Shown piece after piece: positions 47,023 to 64,000 of a DNA stretch of 64,000 nt. Position 1 is the stretch's first letter. Each line of letters begins with the position of its first letter. The stretch spans positions 20,132,925 to 20,196,924 of the forward strand of contig NC_079421.1 in NCBI RefSeq assembly GCF_026213295.1. Reading direction: 5' to 3'. A program made the position numbers and the translations under genes. Source of the stretch: Gadus chalcogrammus. Its lineage: Eukaryota; Chordata; Actinopteri; Gadiformes; Gadidae. Below the pieces are notes generated by a model, which worked only from the letters and a program-made list of their open reading frames with translations, was not told where the DNA came from and did no database searches.

Positions 47023-48874
47023 GTCTTCTGTTGGAATGTCGATATTTATCAAATAAAACATAGGGGGTAACACTGTTGTATTCCTTGGTCGTCATGAAAA
47101 AAACCATAAGGTCGTCATGAAATAAAACCTAAGGGGTAACAATGTTGTTTTTTATTGGTCGTCATGAAAAAAAACATAAGGGGTAACACTGTTGTTTTTT
47201 TTTGTCGTCATGAAAAAAAACATAAGGGGTAACACTGTTGTTTTTTATTGGTCGTCATGAAAAAAAACATAAGGGGTAACACTGTTGTTTTTTTTTGTCG
47301 TCATGAAAAAAAACACAAGGGGTAACACTGTCGTTTTCTTTGGTCGTCATGAAAAAAAACATAAGGGGTAACACTGTTGTTTTTTATTGGTCGTCATGAA
47401 AAAAAACATAAGGGGTAACACTGTTGTTTTTTTTTGGTTGTCATGAAAAAAAACATAAGGGGTAACACTGTTGTATTTCTTTGGTCGTCATGAAAAAAAA
47501 CATAAGGTCGTCATGAAAAAAAACCTAAGGGGTAACACTGTTGTTTTTTATTGGTCGTCATGAAAAAAAACATAAGGGGTAACACTGTTGGTTTTTTTTG
47601 TCGTCATGAAAAAAAACATAAGGGGTAACACTGTCGTTTTCTTTGGTCGTCATGAAAAAAAACATAAGGGGTAACACTGTTGTTTTTTATTGGTCGTCAT
47701 GAAAAAAAACATAAGGGGTAACACTGTTGGTTTTTTTTGTCGTCATGAAAAAAAACATAAGGGGTAACACTGTCGTTTTCTTTGGTCGTCATGAAAAAAA
47801 ACATAAGGGGTAACACTGTTGTTTTTTATTGGTCGTCATGAAAAAAAACATAAGGGGTAACACTGTTGTTTTTTTTTGGTCGTCATGAAAAAAAACATAA
47901 GGGGTAACACTGTCGTTTTCTTTGGTCGTCATGAAAAAAAACATAAGGGGTAACACTGTTGTTTTTTATTGGTCGTCATGAAAAAAAACATAAGGTCGTC
48001 ATGAAAAAAAACATAAGGGGTAACACTGTTGTTTTTTATTGGTCGTCATGAAAAAAAACATAAGGGGTAACACTGTTGGTTTTTTTTGTCGTCATGAAAA
48101 AAAACATAAGGGGTAACACTGTCGTTTTCTTTGGTCGTCATGAAAAAAAACATAAGGGGTAACACTGTTGTTTTTTATTGGTCGTCATGAAAAAAAACAT
48201 AAGGGGTAACACTGTTGTTTTTTTTTGGTCGTCATGAAAAAAAACATAAGGGGTAACACTGTCGTTTTCTTTGGTCGTCATGAAAAAAAACATAAGGGGT
48301 AACACTGTTGTTTTTTATTGGTCGTCATGAAAAAAAACATAAGGGCTAACACTGTTGTTTTTTTTTGTCGTCATGAAAAAAAACATAAGGGGTAACACTG
48401 TCGTTTTCTTTGGTCGTCATGAAAAAAAACATAAGGGGTAACACTGTTGTTTTTTATTGGTCGTCATGAAAAAAAACATAAGGGGTAACACTGTTGTTTT
48501 TTTTTGGTCGTCATGAAAAAAAACATAAGGGGTAACACTGTCGTTTTCTTTGGTCGTCATGAAAAAAAACATAAGGGGTAACACTGTTGTTTTTTATTGG
48601 TCGTCATGAAAAAAAACATAAGGGGTAACACTGTTGTTTTTTATTGGTCGTCATGAAAAAAAACTTAAGGGGTAACACTGTTGTCTTTGTCAAATAAAAT
48701 ATAAGGGGTAACACTGTCGTTTTTTATCAGTCGTCATGAGAAAACCATAAGGGGTAACACTGTCGTTTTTTATTGGTCATCATGAAAAAAACATAAGGGA
48801 AATAATAGAAATGCACGCATACATTTTAATGTCATGTATATCATCTTTATTGATGATTGATTATTGTGTATTGT

Positions 48875-48945
48875 CATTTCCTCAGTGGTGCAGTGGAGTG
48901 CACTCTGCCTAACCCCCGGGAGACCGGGGTTCAAGTCCGGTTGAT
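48875..48945 (+). repeat. tRNA-like Pol III head, solitary diverged copy
   Basis: Combines features of types A and B (A-like D part, B-like GGTTCAAGTCC), so it may be close to the ancestor of both. Confidence 0.68.
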
Positions 48946-49146
48946 GTTTTCTCTCAGAAGACATCTGACAGAAGATACACTGTTGTTTTTCTTTGGTCGT
49001 CATGAAAAAAAAAAAAGGGGTAACACTGTTGTTTTTTAATTGGTCGTCATGAAAGAAAACATAAGGGGTAACACTGTCGTTTTTATCAATTAAAACATAA
49101 GGGGTGACACTGTCGTTTTTTGACGACAATGTTACCCAGTGACGAC

Positions 49147-49263
49147 AATGACGTTCAACCTCGTGCCCAGCTGCGTGTTAAAATCCAAAACCTCCGTTTT
49201 AAGGAGTACGGTTTTAAAGCGCAGCACAGCTAGCGCAATGCTAACTGACAGAGCAATCGGCCC
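49147..49263 (+). repeat. 117-bp direct repeat, right border of the macrosatellite
   Basis: Same orientation and length as 40571-40687. Confidence 0.92.
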
Positions 49264-51884
<2,621 letters not shown>

Positions 51885-52070
51885 AAGCCTCCAGCGGGGG
51901 AGGGTGTTTGACTCCCAGCCCAACGGTCGCGGGTTGGATCCCCCGTGACCCGCCACCTGGCCTGTAGGCATCCTGGAGGACGAGGCCCCCAAACCCCTAT
52001 AGCTGGTCCTTGAGGCCATATCTGAAGTCCATGCATGTCTGTTTGGGATGTAAGCTTCTGCTAAATGACA
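51885..52070 (+). mobile_element. tRNA-derived SINE
   Basis: Degenerate A box near 51905, B box GGGTTGGATCCC at 51930-51941, body CCTGTAGGCATCCTGGAGGA, and the tail TTGGGATGTAAGCTTCTGCT then AAATGAC, which is close to the tail shared by many fish SINEs and their LINE partners. Confidence 0.8.
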
Positions 52071-52200
52071 TGGGAGTGAAAGAATGATAGGGATGGTTGG
52101 TTTGGGAGGGGGGACTGCATGGATCCTGCTGTGTCTAATAGATAGAATATAAATATATTTTTCTTGATCCCAGACGGGACAGTTAGGCAAGCCTTCTCTG

Positions 52201-52342
<142 letters not shown>

Positions 52343-52872
52343 CCTCCGTCTCCCTCGCTCTCACCTCTCCTCCCCCTTCTTTTTCACACGGGAGCCAGGA
52401 CTTCAAGTGAGAAAGGGGGGCGGCACTCCTCTATTCATCAGGCTCCCTGGTTTCCTCCAACGGCTGACCTTTGACCCTTGGGGGTCAGTTGTCTTGTTCT
52501 GTGTCAATTGACGCGTCGTTCAGCACCCACAGTGTACCACTCTGACAGAGAGAGCATTAGTCGTAGCATGTGCGTTAGCGGTAGCATTCAGCGTAGGCGG
52601 TTAGGACCAGAACATTGAGAGAACTCGACTTATCACCTTTTACGAAGACCGTCAGGTCATACACTTGCAGCCACCTGTAGCAATGTTATTTTGCAAAAAT
52701 ATATCTTTTGACAAGAACATTTAAAAATATATATTTAGAAAAATAAATAAAAAAGTGTTAAATACGAAGTCTAAAATGAATGCATCAGAAAGAAATGCTC
52801 AAAAGTTCAGCAAAGTAAAATCATAAAAAAAAAAAAACGTTAACTCAAGATGCCTAATATCGGAACTATAAG

Positions 52873-53138
<266 letters not shown>

Positions 53139-53221
53139 ATCTATCTTTCCATTTGACATCTAATTATTCTATTAAACCCTATTGGCTTAATTATTCTGAA
53201 TGACCTCATTATTAGCTGAAG

Positions 53222-53293
<72 letters not shown>
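53222..53293. repeat. (ATC)n microsatellite
   Basis: About 24 uninterrupted units, 600 bp upstream of the emx start codon. Confidence 0.97.
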
Positions 53294-53329
53294 AATTTAC
53301 ATCCGCCGTCATTTACTTAACAAAATGGC

Positions 53330-53903
53330 TGTCAGCGGACCCACGGGCGCGCATCTGCGCATGCTCACCACACCTCTGTCACCGGCGGTTGAGGGCAGGT
53401 ATTGAGTGCGCTGAGTGACAAGCCCTCGCCCAAAGAGCTCAGGGACTCTCCGACAGCAGCAGCGGACTCCTAACGTGCTTCTCAAGGGCGAGAGAGAGAG
53501 CATCCGTTCTTCTGTGTGTGTGCGTGTGTTTGTGCGTGTGTGTGTGTCGCCAATCCAAACCTGATTTCCGCCTCACGTCTCCCCTTTCAGCGAGTGGGTT
53601 GATTTACGCGAACCCAGTGGCACACGCTTCTCGTGAGATATTGATGTCTCAGATTTTGTTTACGTTGTCTCGGACATAGAGAAAAGTACAACATATCTCA
53701 CACGTGGAAGGTGTGGATGAAAGTTGTCCGTTTCAGTGGCGCACGGACTTCGGCACGCGAGAGGACTCCGCGTCATGGAATTCCCGGGAAGGTTGTAGCC
53801 TTCTATATCGGACATCTATTTGACCACGAGCCTTCCTAAGAATAATCACCTGTTAGAACCCCATCCCTTCGGACTTCTGTCTGCATCACCTCTAGTGATG
53901 ACC
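53330..53903 (+). promoter_or_regulatory. Probable emx promoter and 5' UTR
   Basis: CpG-richer sequence with a CCAAT at 53551. No TATA box in a convincing place. Start site not determined. Confidence 0.4.
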
Positions 53904-63386
<9,483 letters not shown>

Positions 63387-63453
63387 GTGAGGGGAATGAC
63401 CACCGCACGGTGGACCCGCACAGACACACGCACATAATCACTCACAAACACAA

Positions 63454-64000
<547 letters not shown>

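Larger units (their letters stand above)
40690..49130. repeat. Macrosatellite of about 47-bp monomers with 1.7-kb higher-order units
   Basis: The basic monomer is GGTCGTCATGAAAAAAAACA plus TAAGGGGTAACACTGTTGTT plus TTTTATT. Edge monomers (40690-41300, 48640-49130) are diverged, interior ones nearly uniform. From about 41340 a higher-order unit repeats: marker segments recur at 41570, 43277, 44937 and 46644 (steps of 1707, 1660, 1707). The 47-bp step difference is one monomer. Each unit includes two SINE-head-like inserts. No protein is encoded; recurrent 83-codon frames are repeat artefacts. Confidence 0.96.

Noticed and set aside
41782..47107. Four identical 83-codon minus-strand frames starting MVFFMTTKEY
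   Set aside because: They recur only because the satellite unit recurs, and they run across monomers and the SINE-like heads. No domain or splice context.
41570..48945. Heads in the macrosatellite as true tRNA genes
   Set aside because: The A and B boxes are good, but the acceptor arms do not pair when the tRNA frame is set by the boxes, and the T-stem has mismatches.
40690..49130. CRISPR-like appearance of repeats and spacers
   Set aside because: Spacers are not unique. The genome is a vertebrate, and the structure is an ordinary tandem satellite.
53820..53903. N-terminal extension of the emx frame
   Set aside because: It starts from a TTG. EMX proteins begin at MFQ, which is encoded at 53904.

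Overview
The window is vertebrate nuclear DNA, and everything points to a teleost. There are spliced animal genes (ccdc69 and an emx homeobox gene), secreted fish-type RNase A genes with six cysteines, teleost-style tRNA-derived SINEs, MITEs and hAT and Penelope-like fragments, and an extreme density of long (AC)n, (CT)n and tetranucleotide microsatellites. That microsatellite load resembles cod-like fishes (Gadidae), but this is inference, not proof. One assembly gap of exactly 100 N lies at 21528-21627.

Layout. 1-5000: repeat-rich, no supported gene, with a pair of diverged inverted repeats, a small foldback MITE and three (AC)n tracts. 5031-11490: a dead immunoglobulin V-type exon, then two tandem copies of a secreted RNase A gene (CDS 7082-7513 and 10962-11402) in a duplicated block about 3.9 kb apart. 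The second copy has Tyr instead of the catalytic C-terminal His and a rebuilt promoter. 11500-15240: transposon debris, namely a 3' Penelope-like fragment with a GIY-YIG endonuclease domain, a MADF exon, half of a THAP zinc finger, and a 92-bp inverted repeat. 15300-21527: a minus-strand tandem array alternating tRNA-Ile(AAT) and tRNA-Arg(TCG) with a 387-bp unit. It holds 33 loci, decayed at the left edge and cut by the assembly gap at the right.

23483-39270: ccdc69, nine coding exons on the plus strand, 303 codons, with an N-terminal MGCAPSK acylation motif. 40571-49263: an 8-kb macrosatellite of about 47-bp monomers, organised in higher-order units of 1,707 or 1,660 bp, each carrying two Pol III-promoter-like (A box/B box) segments. 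The array is bracketed by 117-bp direct repeats. 53904 to past the end of the window: an emx-family homeobox gene, of which exons 1 and 2 are present. The last homeodomain exon lies outside the window. The remaining stretches are introns and intergenic DNA dominated by simple repeats.

The parts with most to study are the tRNA array, which has no T4 Pol III terminator on its transcribed strand over about 4.8 kb, the macrosatellite with embedded Pol III-type promoters, and the RNase duplicate that lost its catalytic His, its TATA box and its CCAAT box. All exon boundaries were read by eye from splice consensus and reading-frame continuity. No database search was possible.
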